From Candidatus Methanomethylophilaceae archaeon (GTDB lineage Archaea; Thermoplasmatota; Thermoplasmata; Methanomassiliicoccales; Methanomethylophilaceae), in contig JAEDJU010000062.1 in NCBI GenBank assembly GCA_016296195.1, positions 1-7,268 of the forward strand: DNA of 7,268 bases, written 5' to 3'. Shown here in pieces: positions 1 through 5,199 of the stretch. The notes under the pieces were generated by a model that had not been told where the DNA came from, made no database searches, and worked only from the letters and a program-made list of their open reading frames with translations. Within the stretch, counting starts at the first letter, position 1. Each line of letters begins with the position of its first letter. Position numbers and translations under genes: made by a program.

Positions 1-705
1 CTCGACGGTGCCTCCCTCAGCCCTTGCCCTGGCCTTCATCGACCTGAGATCGCTTTTGGCCTGTGCGAATGTGGAGTTGATGACCTTTGCCCATACGGTC
101 CTCCCGTAACGGTTCTCGAATCCATACCGTTTCACCACGATGCCCTCGCCGCAGCCCGACCCCATCATCCATGTATTCTCGTGGTTGGCTATGGATTTCA
201 GGACATTGCGGTCCGGTCCCTCCAACACCTTCAGTCTCGGAACGTACTCGATACCGTAGGATTCCAGGATGGGGACGTATTCCTCGTAGGGGATGTACAC
301 CCTCCCTGCGCAGTCGAGTTCCCTCTCGGTCCCCTCCCTGTCAATGTATCTGTAGGATGCGGTCGGATCCTCCGCGACCATGTCGAAGACGAACCATCTG
401 TTCCACACCTCTGGTAGATAAGACCTGACTGTGTGGGGCACCATCCACTCCCCGTACAGCCTCATGCCGGGGAAGTCCCTGATGAACCTGTTTATCCCAT
501 CGTGTCCACGGGCGAAGACAGCGAATCCGTCGTCGGTGTCGGTGGTGACGATGTTCCTGCTCATGGTGCACAGGACCCCGTCCTCGGAGTAGATCCCGTT
601 GTTGGCACCGTCCATCTTGGGGAACACGGAGCATTCCCCGTCCAGGAGGCCCTCAACCTCCTCCGAATCGATGCGTTCGACATGCATGTACCTGACGAAT
701 GTCAT
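1..705 (-). CDS. RNA ligase, Rnl2-like nucleotidyltransferase family (3' end cut by window edge)
   Basis: The minus strand is open from ATG at 705 to the window edge, giving 235 residues with no stop, so the C-terminus is missing. The ATP-dependent ligase motifs appear in order: motif I FPKMDGANN (Lys30 would be the adenylated lysine), an SRN motif at 49-51, motif III LYGEW at 83-87 followed by PHT, motif IIIa FVFDMV at 105-110, motif IV EGIVVKR at 187-193, and motif V WAKVIN at 205-210. In this family these residues bind ATP and carry AMP to lysine and then to an RNA 5' phosphate, sealing nicks. The pattern fits the T4 Rnl2-like RNA ligase family (PF09414) better than DNA ligases, which are much larger. 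The start is supported by AGGAGG at 717-722 and a TATA box at 765-772. The natural substrate is unknown; RNA repair is an inference. It could be of viral origin, but the codon usage looks like the neighbours. Confidence 0.85.
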   Translation of the reverse strand, partial: MTFVRYMHVERIDSEEVEGLLDGECSVFPKMDGANNGIYSEDGVLCTMSRNIVTTDTDDGFAVFARGHDGINRFIRDFPGMRLYGEWMVPHTVRSYLPEVWNRWFVFDMVAEDPTASYRYIDREGTERELDCAGRVYIPYEEYVPILESYGIEYVPRLKVLEGPDRNVLKSIANHENTWMMGSGCGEGIVVKRYGFENRYGRTVWAKVINSTFAQAKSDLRSMKARARAEGGTVE

Positions 706-716
706 TCCTTTTTCAT

Positions 717-722
717 CCTCCT
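717..722 (-). promoter_or_regulatory. Shine-Dalgarno site of the RNA ligase gene, overlapping a 4-codon frame
   Basis: The minus strand reads AGGAGG 11 bases before the ligase ATG at 705, a slightly long spacing. An ATG at 716, directly after the site, opens a frame of four codons (MKKE) whose TGA overlaps the ligase ATG. The site is a good ribosome binding sequence; whether the tiny frame is translated is unknown. Confidence 0.45.
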
Positions 723-764
723 GGGCGGTTTCTAACGCCCGGAGGCGGTGTTCTATCGATATCT

Positions 765-772
765 GATATAAA
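765..772 (-). promoter_or_regulatory. Archaeal TATA box for the RNA ligase gene
   Basis: On the minus strand this reads TTTATATC, very close to the archaeal box A consensus. It would start transcription about 26 bases downstream near 743, leaving a leader of about 38 bases that contains the AGGAGG ribosome binding site at 717-722. Confidence 0.55.
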
Positions 773-893
773 GGAAACTGCTCGGAGTGCCTGTTTTCGT
801 CTTAACACAGGTTAGAATGCCCTTCAGATGTTACTACAGTGTCCCCGGCGGAAACGACAGAAATGTGAAATACCTTAACGTATACACTAATCT

Positions 894-1166
894 ATGACCT
901 ATATAGTGAGGGTGGACCGTGGTAAAAGCACGTACCTGTACGAATGCAGGAGCCATCGTCCCGGTCCCGGTATGGATCCCGTTTCGGAGAAGGTTTACAT
1001 CGGGAGGGTGGACAGGGAGACCCGTGTCTTCCACCCCAAGAGGTACCACGTCACCGAGACCCTGGATATGGAGACTCTCCACGTGGATATCAAGGAGCTT
1101 CCGAAGGTTCCCTCATGCCACATCCCGATGGTCAGGGTCAGGGCTTCTTCACGGGTTCGAGAGTGA
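894..1166 (+). CDS. Small protein resembling the N-terminus of an archaeal IS1634/IS4-type transposase (probable remnant)
   Basis: This 90-residue frame begins MTYIVRVDRGKSTYLYECRS and continues with a P-x-S-E-K-V-Y-I-G-R-V-D-x-E-T pattern at about residues 29-44. From memory of archaeal transposases of the IS1634/IS4 groups, their first 50 residues have the same layout: a short strand, YLYE, S-x-R, then a YIG-x-D-x-ETG motif. Only this part is present. The DDE catalytic core that should follow for several hundred residues is absent, and the frame instead ends inside the 3' end of the convergent dCTP deaminase-family gene, overlapping it by 29 bases. The codons look normally coding up to about base 1130 (G or C in most third positions). 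No Shine-Dalgarno site precedes the ATG; an AT-rich GAAATACCTT at 867-876 could give a leaderless transcript. It may be a truncated element or a domesticated small protein. Confidence 0.5.
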   Translation: MTYIVRVDRGKSTYLYECRSHRPGPGMDPVSEKVYIGRVDRETRVFHPKRYHVTETLDMETLHVDIKELPKVPSCHIPMVRVRASSRVRE

Positions 1167-1629
1167 TCCCCGTCTGTCCCTGGTAGTTGCCGCTCCTCTG
1201 GGAGTAGTCCTTGATCGTGTCGGAGTTCAGCGTCTCGAACACCATCTGACAGAACCTCTCGCCGATGGGCAGTTCGACAGGGTCGTCGGTGGCGTTGTAG
1301 GCTCCGAGTGTCAGTGTACCCTCGAATCCCGCATCGATCTTCCCGAAGGCGCCTATGATCCCCTTCCTGATCCATGTGGTCCTGAGCCAAAGCTGTGCAC
1401 AGACGTCGGAGGGCATCCTCACCCTCTCGATGGTGGATACGTAGAACATCGTCCTCGGGGGGATCGTGACCGTACCCTCCCTCTTGATGTCCGGGTCCCC
1501 TCTGACCGAGATCTCCGCTATGCGCAGGTCGTAACCGTTGGGGGTCAGTCCCCTCTCGTGGTAGTCCGAGATCCCCAGATAGCCTGTCATCATGCTCTCG
1601 ACTATGTCCTTGTCGGAAAGTATCGCCAT
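1138..1629 (-). CDS. dcd: dCTP deaminase/dUTP diphosphatase family protein, probably acting as dUTPase
   Basis: A 163-residue protein of the trimeric dCTP deaminase/dUTPase fold, which removes dUTP or makes dUMP for thymidylate synthesis in the cytoplasm. Visible motifs: MAILSDKDI at the N-terminus, as in Dcd proteins; PNGYDLR at 30-36; LRTTW at 82-86 in place of the usual RSS; GKIDAGFEG at 96-104 with Asp99, the conserved catalytic aspartate; YNATDDPVELPIGERFCQMVF at 111-131; and NYQGQTG at 148-154. The deaminase glutamate expected ten residues after Asp99 is Gly109, so deamination is unlikely and dUTP hydrolysis is the better guess; a dut symbol would then be more fitting. An upstream ATG at 1683 would add 18 residues, but I chose 1629 because it matches the family N-terminus and lies about 26 bases from a TATA-like ACTTTATC, consistent with a leaderless mRNA. 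It overlaps the convergent small frame by 29 bases. Confidence 0.83.
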   Translation of the reverse strand: MAILSDKDIVESMMTGYLGISDYHERGLTPNGYDLRIAEISVRGDPDIKREGTVTIPPRTMFYVSTIERVRMPSDVCAQLWLRTTWIRKGIIGAFGKIDAGFEGTLTLGAYNATDDPVELPIGERFCQMVFETLNSDTIKDYSQRSGNYQGQTGITLEPVKKP

Positions 1630-1650
1630 GGGTGCGTCATCATCGCGTAG

Positions 1651-1658
1651 GATAAAGT
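1651..1658. promoter_or_regulatory. Shared TATA-like element between divergent dcd-family and S66 peptidase genes
   Basis: The plus strand reads GATAAAGT and the minus strand ACTTTATC. The element is centred almost exactly between the two starts, about 26 bases from the ATG at 1629 (minus) and about 27 bases from the ATG at 1682 (plus). This is the archaeal TATA-to-start distance, so either direction would give an essentially leaderless mRNA. The minus-strand version fits the consensus better. It is the only AT-rich stretch in the 52-base gap. Confidence 0.45.
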
Positions 1659-1681
1659 AGGTTCGGAGCGTTGTCCCGGAC

Positions 1682-2680
1682 ATGATAATACCCCGCTTCC
1701 TGAGAGACGGTGATAGAATAGGGGTCACGGCACCATCCTTCGGTGTGACGGAACCCACGGACATCGCGCGCTTCGACCATGCCAAGGAGAAACTTGGTTC
1801 ACTGGGATTCGGAGTCGTGGAGACGCCGGACGTCTACACCGCCGACGAGACCGGGAGGAGTGCACCCGCAGAGCAGCGTGTCAGGGAGTTCTACTCCCTC
1901 CTGGAGGATCCGGAGGTCGGTGCTGTGGTATCGGCCAAGGGAGGGGACTACCAGTTCGAGATGCTCCTGCACATGGACTGGGACCTCCTGGAGAGGCATC
2001 CCAAGTGGATCCAGGGATACTCCGACAACACCACGCTCCTCTTCAAGATCACCGCGGAGCACGACATCGCCACCATATACGGCGGGAACTTCGGTGACTT
2101 CGGTATGGAGCCATGGCACAGGAGCGTCTCCGAGTCCCTCGAGTTCCTCAGAGGTGTCAGGAAGGGGCAGGATTCATTCCCCAGACATGAGGTTGGATTC
2201 TCGGACAGGGTGACGGGACTGGAGCCGCTGAACCCCACGGCACCGACCGTGTGGAGGTCCACATCGGGGGATACCACCTTCTCCGGTCGTCTGATCGGAG
2301 GATGCATGGATGTCCTGGAATGGTTCCATAGGAAGGCCACGGCCTCTCCCAAAGCCTTCAACGACCGCTATTCCAAGGATGGAACCGTCTGGTACATGGA
2401 GACCTACGAGATGGACGAGGCACGCATACGCAAGATGCTCTCCGGGATGTCCAAGGACGGTTGGTTCGAGGGTGTGAACGGTTTCGTGTTCGGAAGGCCC
2501 CTGTTCTACGAGGGATCGGATTATATGGAAACGGTGACGGATATCCTGTCCGAGTACGGCGTCCCCATGGTGTTCGATGCCGATGTCGGTCACAAGGCAC
2601 CCAGGATGACCTTCATCAACGGTGCCGAATCCAGGTTCGACATCAGGGACGGCGCATGCCATCTGGAGTACACTCTGTGA
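1682..2680 (+). CDS. S66 family peptidase (LD-carboxypeptidase / MccF-like)
   Basis: A 332-residue protein with the whole S66 serine peptidase layout. The N-terminal Rossmann-like part starts GDRIGVTAPSFG (10-21). The nucleophile motif GYSDNT holds Ser114, WYMET holds the probable Glu240, and VGHKAPRM holds His304, giving the Ser-Glu-His triad. RLIGGCMDVLEW (203-214) matches the conserved domain linker and GFVFGR (267-272) the second domain. Length is typical of the family. Bacterial members trim muropeptide tetrapeptides (LdcA) or cleave the amide of aminoacyl-nucleotides such as processed microcin C (MccF). No signal peptide is visible, so it should be cytoplasmic. If the host is a wall-less Methanomassiliicoccales, murein recycling is unlikely and a MccF-like or peptide-salvage role is more plausible (inference). 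The start overlaps the possible alternative ATG of the divergent gene at 1681-1684. No Shine-Dalgarno site is seen, in line with a leaderless mRNA. Confidence 0.9.
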   Translation: MIIPRFLRDGDRIGVTAPSFGVTEPTDIARFDHAKEKLGSLGFGVVETPDVYTADETGRSAPAEQRVREFYSLLEDPEVGAVVSAKGGDYQFEMLLHMDWDLLERHPKWIQGYSDNTTLLFKITAEHDIATIYGGNFGDFGMEPWHRSVSESLEFLRGVRKGQDSFPRHEVGFSDRVTGLEPLNPTAPTVWRSTSGDTTFSGRLIGGCMDVLEWFHRKATASPKAFNDRYSKDGTVWYMETYEMDEARIRKMLSGMSKDGWFEGVNGFVFGRPLFYEGSDYMETVTDILSEYGVPMVFDADVGHKAPRMTFINGAESRFDIRDGACHLEYTL

Positions 2681-2715
2681 GGCTCCGTCGTTGGTGTTGT
2701 GTCTTCTGATACCGA

Positions 2716-2722
2716 TTTATAG
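2716..2722 (+). promoter_or_regulatory. TATA box of the antiporter gene
   Basis: TTTATAG lies about 24-26 bases before the ATG at 2743, which implies a transcript beginning at or next to that ATG. It also argues against the upstream GTG at 2728 as the start. Confidence 0.5.
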
Positions 2723-2742
2723 TAGGAGTGTCAGGTGAGGTC

Positions 2743-3711
2743 ATGGATTGGATACTGCTCGGCATCCCGATTGGAATCGTGATGCTGTATTTCGGCTCCG
2801 ACTGGATGGTCAGAGGGGCCAAGGGGATCGCGCTGCGTCTCGGCGTGGCCCCGTTCGTCATAGGATTGACGGTACTGGCCTTCGGATCGTCCGCACCGGA
2901 GTGCATCACATCCATCGTCAGCGGCGACACCCCGCAGATCATCATAGGTAACGTGGTCGGTAGCAACATCGCCAACATCGGTCTGGCGATAGGTCTCGCT
3001 GCCATAGTGGGTCCGTTGGCCGCCAAGTACACCAGCATGAGGTTCGAACTGGCCATCATGATGCTCTCTGCCATCGTGGTCACCGTTATGGCCATGACAG
3101 GTTTCATCGGGTTCCTGGAGGGTCTGATACTGTTCTGTGCCCTCCTGGTGTTCGTGTTCGCCGTCTACAGGCTCAAGAAGGATGACAAGGAGGGTCAGGA
3201 GGCATACACCGCCGATGCAGGCGAGGATGAAGGTCCGTCGTTCCTGAAGAGCATGCCCATGCTGGTCGTCCTCGTCGTGGTCGGTCTGGTCCTCCTGTAC
3301 TTCGGAGCACAGTTCTTCATCGGAGGGGCCAAGGAGCTCGCCAGGATGGTCGGTGTCTCGGACATGCTGATCGGACTCATCGTCGTGGCCATCGGTACAT
3401 CCCTGCCGGAGCTGTGCATCTCGGTGATGGCCGCCCACAAGGGTGAGGCGGACCTCGCGGTCAGTAACATCGTGGGAAGCAACATCTTCAACGCGTTCTT
3501 CGTACTGGGGGTCGGAGCCATGCTCACGGACATCCCGATAGTCGACAGCATGCTGATGTTCCATCTCCCCGTGATGCTGATCTTCTCCGCCGTCATGTTC
3601 ATGATGATCCGCTTCAGGAACAGGATCGACAGGCCCATGGGTGTGATCCTCCTGCTGATGTACGTCGCGTACATGGCGATAATGGTCGCCGTACCGTCGT
3701 TGACGATCTGA
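2743..3711 (+). CDS. Calcium/sodium antiporter, CaCA family (YrbG/NCX-like)
   Basis: A 322-residue integral membrane protein with about ten hydrophobic segments and the two inverted alpha-repeats of cation/Ca2+ exchangers. Repeat 1 has GSSAPE at 48-53 and GNVVGSNIANIG at 69-80; repeat 2 has GTSLPE at 218-223 and SNIVGSNIFN at 241-250. Glu53 and Glu223 are the expected ion-coordinating residues. The two halves are joined by a charged cytoplasmic loop (about 143-166) with the pattern RLKKDDKEGQEA then AGEDEG. Length is usual for prokaryotic members, which exchange Ca2+ for Na+ (or H+) across the cell membrane. A GTG at 2728 would add five residues; I chose the ATG at 2743 because of GGTGA at 2734-2738 and the TATA box at 2716-2722. 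It seems to be transcribed alone, with a hairpin right after its stop. The exact ion preference cannot be told from sequence. Confidence 0.92.
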   Translation: MDWILLGIPIGIVMLYFGSDWMVRGAKGIALRLGVAPFVIGLTVLAFGSSAPECITSIVSGDTPQIIIGNVVGSNIANIGLAIGLAAIVGPLAAKYTSMRFELAIMMLSAIVVTVMAMTGFIGFLEGLILFCALLVFVFAVYRLKKDDKEGQEAYTADAGEDEGPSFLKSMPMLVVLVVVGLVLLYFGAQFFIGGAKELARMVGVSDMLIGLIVVAIGTSLPELCISVMAAHKGEADLAVSNIVGSNIFNAFFVLGVGAMLTDIPIVDSMLMFHLPVMLIFSAVMFMMIRFRNRIDRPMGVILLLMYVAYMAIMVAVPSLTI

Positions 3712-3714
3712 AAC

Positions 3715-3731
3715 GGGAGGGTCGACCTCCC
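3715..3731 (+). terminator. Hairpin after the antiporter gene, possible terminator
   Basis: GGGAGG (3715-3720) pairs with CCTCCC (3726-3731) around GTCGA, three bases after the antiporter stop. The next 30 bases are pyrimidine-rich and end in CTCTTTTCC (3751-3759). Archaea often terminate at U-rich tracts, so this tract may matter more than the hairpin. Confidence 0.45.
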
Positions 3732-3778
3732 ATCTTCGAAAACATCTTCCCTCTTTTCCAGACAATATGATCTCGGTC

Positions 3779-3803
3779 GGAGACGGGTGATATCACCGTC
3801 TCC
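3779..3803. repeat. Strong palindrome with an inverted third copy at 3862-3873
   Basis: GGAGACGG (3779-3786) and CCGTCTCC (3796-3803) are perfect 8-base arms around GTGATATCA. The centre GGTGATATCACC (3786-3797) is itself a 12-base palindrome, so the arms pair in two alternative ways. The right arm TATCACCGTCTC (3791-3802) is exactly the reverse complement of GAGACGGTGATA at 3862-3873. There is no U-run on either side, so it is not an obvious terminator. It lies in the convergent gap between the antiporter and the tRNA gene. Confidence 0.55.
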
Positions 3804-3918
3804 AAGAACAATCACGATCCCCATCGTTCTCTGAAGATGAGATCCATGATGACACCGATGTGAGACGGTGATAGCGGAATCGAAGAGATCACGAAAACAC
3901 AAGATAGAGAAGTAATGG

Positions 3919-4002
3919 TGCAAGGGATGGGATTTGAACCCACGGACCACTAAGGACTAGCCCCTCAAGCTAGCGTCGTTGGCCATGCTTGACTACCCTT
4001 GC
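3919..4002 (-). tRNA. tRNA-Leu (anticodon GAG), CCA encoded
   Basis: The minus strand folds as a class II tRNA. The acceptor stem is GCAAGGG (4002-3996) with CCCTTGC, and the discriminator is A at 3919, followed by an encoded CCA at 3918-3916. The D-arm has GTC/GAC. The anticodon stem is CTAGC/GCTAG around the loop TTGAGGG, so the anticodon is GAG, which reads Leu codons CUC and CUU. A 13-base variable arm and a T-arm GTGGG-TTCAAAT-CCCAT follow. The long variable arm and discriminator A fit leucine. No intron is present. Its own promoter lies at 4030-4037. Confidence 0.95.
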
Positions 4003-4029
4003 ACGGGTAAACTGAGGATAGATGACAAG

Positions 4030-4037
4030 TATTAAAA
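4030..4037 (-). promoter_or_regulatory. TATA box of the tRNA-Leu gene
   Basis: On the minus strand this reads TTTTAATA, preceded by GAAACA. Starting about 26 bases downstream gives a leader of only a few bases before the tRNA 5' end at 4002, typical of archaeal tRNA genes. Confidence 0.5.
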
Positions 4038-4071
4038 TGTTTCTATAACATATTTGTATACATCCTCTCTC

Positions 4072-4114
4072 CCAGACGGGAATGGGGATGTGGGAGGGTC
4101 TCCCCTCCGTCTGG
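4072..4114 (-). terminator. Long hairpin directly after the methyltransferase gene
   Basis: CCAGACGG (4072-4079) pairs with CCGTCTGG (4107-4114), and inside it GGGGA (4084-4088) pairs with TCCCC (4101-4105). The structure begins one base after the methyltransferase TGA (4118-4116). No strong U-run follows at once; AT-rich sequence comes after about 15 bases. It probably marks the operon's 3' end by termination or by protecting the mRNA. Confidence 0.45.
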
Positions 4115-4115
4115 A

Positions 4116-5168
4116 TCACTTCCTGGTCCAGTATTCCCTTCCGGCCCTTCCCAATGCGAGGACGTTCTCGTCCGGACTGGAGATCGGTGTCTCGCACCCG
4201 GGTGCCAGGATGAATCCGCCGTCCTGTCCCGCCTGGTCCAGGATCCTGTAGCACTCCTCCCTGATGGACTCGGGTGTTCCGGACATCATCTCGTGAACGG
4301 GATCGATGTTACCCATGAGTGCGAGGTCCCTTCCGGCCTTCTTCTTGGCCGCCGCGGGGTCCACGGCGTGGTCGAAGCTCAGACAGTCCGCGCCGGTGGC
4401 GGGGAGCTGTGTCATCGTGTTCAGTGTGTTTCCGCAGATGTGGATGAATGCGGGTATGTCGCTGTTCTCGGCCTTCATGTCGCCGATGACCTGCTTGATC
4501 GCTCCCGCAGAGTACTCCGCGAACATGTCGGGGGAGATGAGGTCCTCGGACGAGGTGGGATCGGCCATCCACATGACGGTTGCTCCGGCATCGACCATGC
4601 GCCTCTGGATGGATGAGACGAGGGGTGTGACCTTGGCGATCATGGACTTCACCAGGTCGGGCTCCATGAACGTGTTCATAATCATGTTCTCCACACCCAT
4701 GACGTATCCTGCGGTCGTGATGGGTCCCCAGGACAGTCCGCAGATGTGCAGGTCCTCGGGAAGGATCCTCGCGGTCTCCTCCAGGCTGTCCACGAAGACC
4801 TTGGTGAAGTTGGGGCATTCCGATGCCTCGTAGGGGTCGAAGATGGCCAGCGCATCGATGTCCTCTTGGGTGTCGCAGATGCTCTTGTTGATGTGACCGT
4901 AATCGTCCTCGGGGAACGTGACATCCATCCCGAGGTCCACGAACGGGACCTGTGAGTCCAGGATGGGTTTCACGAAGTCGGACTCGGTCTTGATCGCGTA
5001 ATCCACCGAGACCTTGGCCGACAGCTGGGGGTTCCATCTCGAGCTCTCGACGGTGACCCCGGCGCTGCGGGCGGCTGTCACAAGTGCGAAGTTGTTGACG
5101 GGGGTCCTCTCCGTCCTCTCATGGTTGAGGGCTGCTTCCACGCACGCCCTGTGTCCTGCATCCTTCAT
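4116..5168 (-). CDS. Methylcobamide:CoM methyltransferase-like protein (MtaA/MtbA, UroD fold)
   Basis: A 350-residue protein of the uroporphyrinogen decarboxylase superfamily, the fold of MtaA, MtbA and MtsA. These enzymes use zinc to activate coenzyme M thiol and take a methyl group from a corrinoid protein in methylotrophic methanogenesis. The zinc ligands are visible: His243 and Cys245 in FIHICGN, and Cys325 in APGCETP. Other family marks are LSWGPITTAG (145-154), DAGATVMWMADP (193-204) and ALMGNIDP (283-290). Length is close to the usual 340. I chose ATG at 5168 because AAGGTGG at 5174-5180 lies five bases upstream; a GTG at 5177 sits inside that site. It is probably the last gene of an operon with dys and the dehydrogenase-like gene, 31 bases after the latter. 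No corrinoid protein or substrate-specific methyltransferase is nearby, so the methyl donor is unknown. A UroD role in haem synthesis is unlikely given the H-x-C...C site. Confidence 0.88.
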   Translation of the reverse strand: MKDAGHRACVEAALNHERTERTPVNNFALVTAARSAGVTVESSRWNPQLSAKVSVDYAIKTESDFVKPILDSQVPFVDLGMDVTFPEDDYGHINKSICDTQEDIDALAIFDPYEASECPNFTKVFVDSLEETARILPEDLHICGLSWGPITTAGYVMGVENMIMNTFMEPDLVKSMIAKVTPLVSSIQRRMVDAGATVMWMADPTSSEDLISPDMFAEYSAGAIKQVIGDMKAENSDIPAFIHICGNTLNTMTQLPATGADCLSFDHAVDPAAAKKKAGRDLALMGNIDPVHEMMSGTPESIREECYRILDQAGQDGGFILAPGCETPISSPDENVLALGRAGREYWTRK

Positions 5169-5173
5169 GGTAT

Positions 5174-5180
5174 CCACCTT
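5174..5180 (-). promoter_or_regulatory. Ribosome binding site fixing the methyltransferase start
   Basis: The minus strand reads AAGGTGG five bases before the ATG at 5168, matching the archaeal GGTG-type Shine-Dalgarno core. Because it contains the in-frame GTG at 5177, it argues for the ATG as the true start. Confidence 0.6.
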
Positions 5181-5199
5181 GCGAATACCATAGGTACCT

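Noticed and set aside
341..634. Minus-strand frame of 97 codons and plus-strand frames at 87-428 and 433-735
   Set aside because: All are alternative frames of the RNA ligase gene, whose frame is open through the window edge and carries all ligase motifs.
790..811. Possible insertion-sequence terminal repeat, CCTGT and ACAGG
   Set aside because: It has only five-base arms with a 12-base loop, no partner on the other side of the transposase-like stub, and no target duplication visible.
919..1650. Plus-strand open frame of 243 codons across the dcd-family gene
   Set aside because: It has no motif and lies antisense to a gene with clear dUTPase/Dcd signatures; its first part is the wrong frame of the small transposase-like gene.
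1704..1716. GAGACGGTGATAG shared with the intergenic copy at 3862-3874
   Set aside because: As a stand-alone element it is probably chance, since it encodes conserved residues at the start of the S66 peptidase; kept only as a note in the palindrome finding.
2731..3765. Minus-strand open frame of 344 codons antisense to the antiporter
   Set aside because: It is rich in His, Asp, Gln and Arg with no recognisable motif, while the plus strand encodes a textbook exchanger with both alpha-repeats. It is a shadow caused by GC-rich codons.
3195..3950. Minus-strand open frame of 251 codons running from near the tRNA into the antiporter
   Set aside because: It includes tRNA sequence and the antisense of the antiporter, has Met/Ser/Thr-rich composition, and has no motif.
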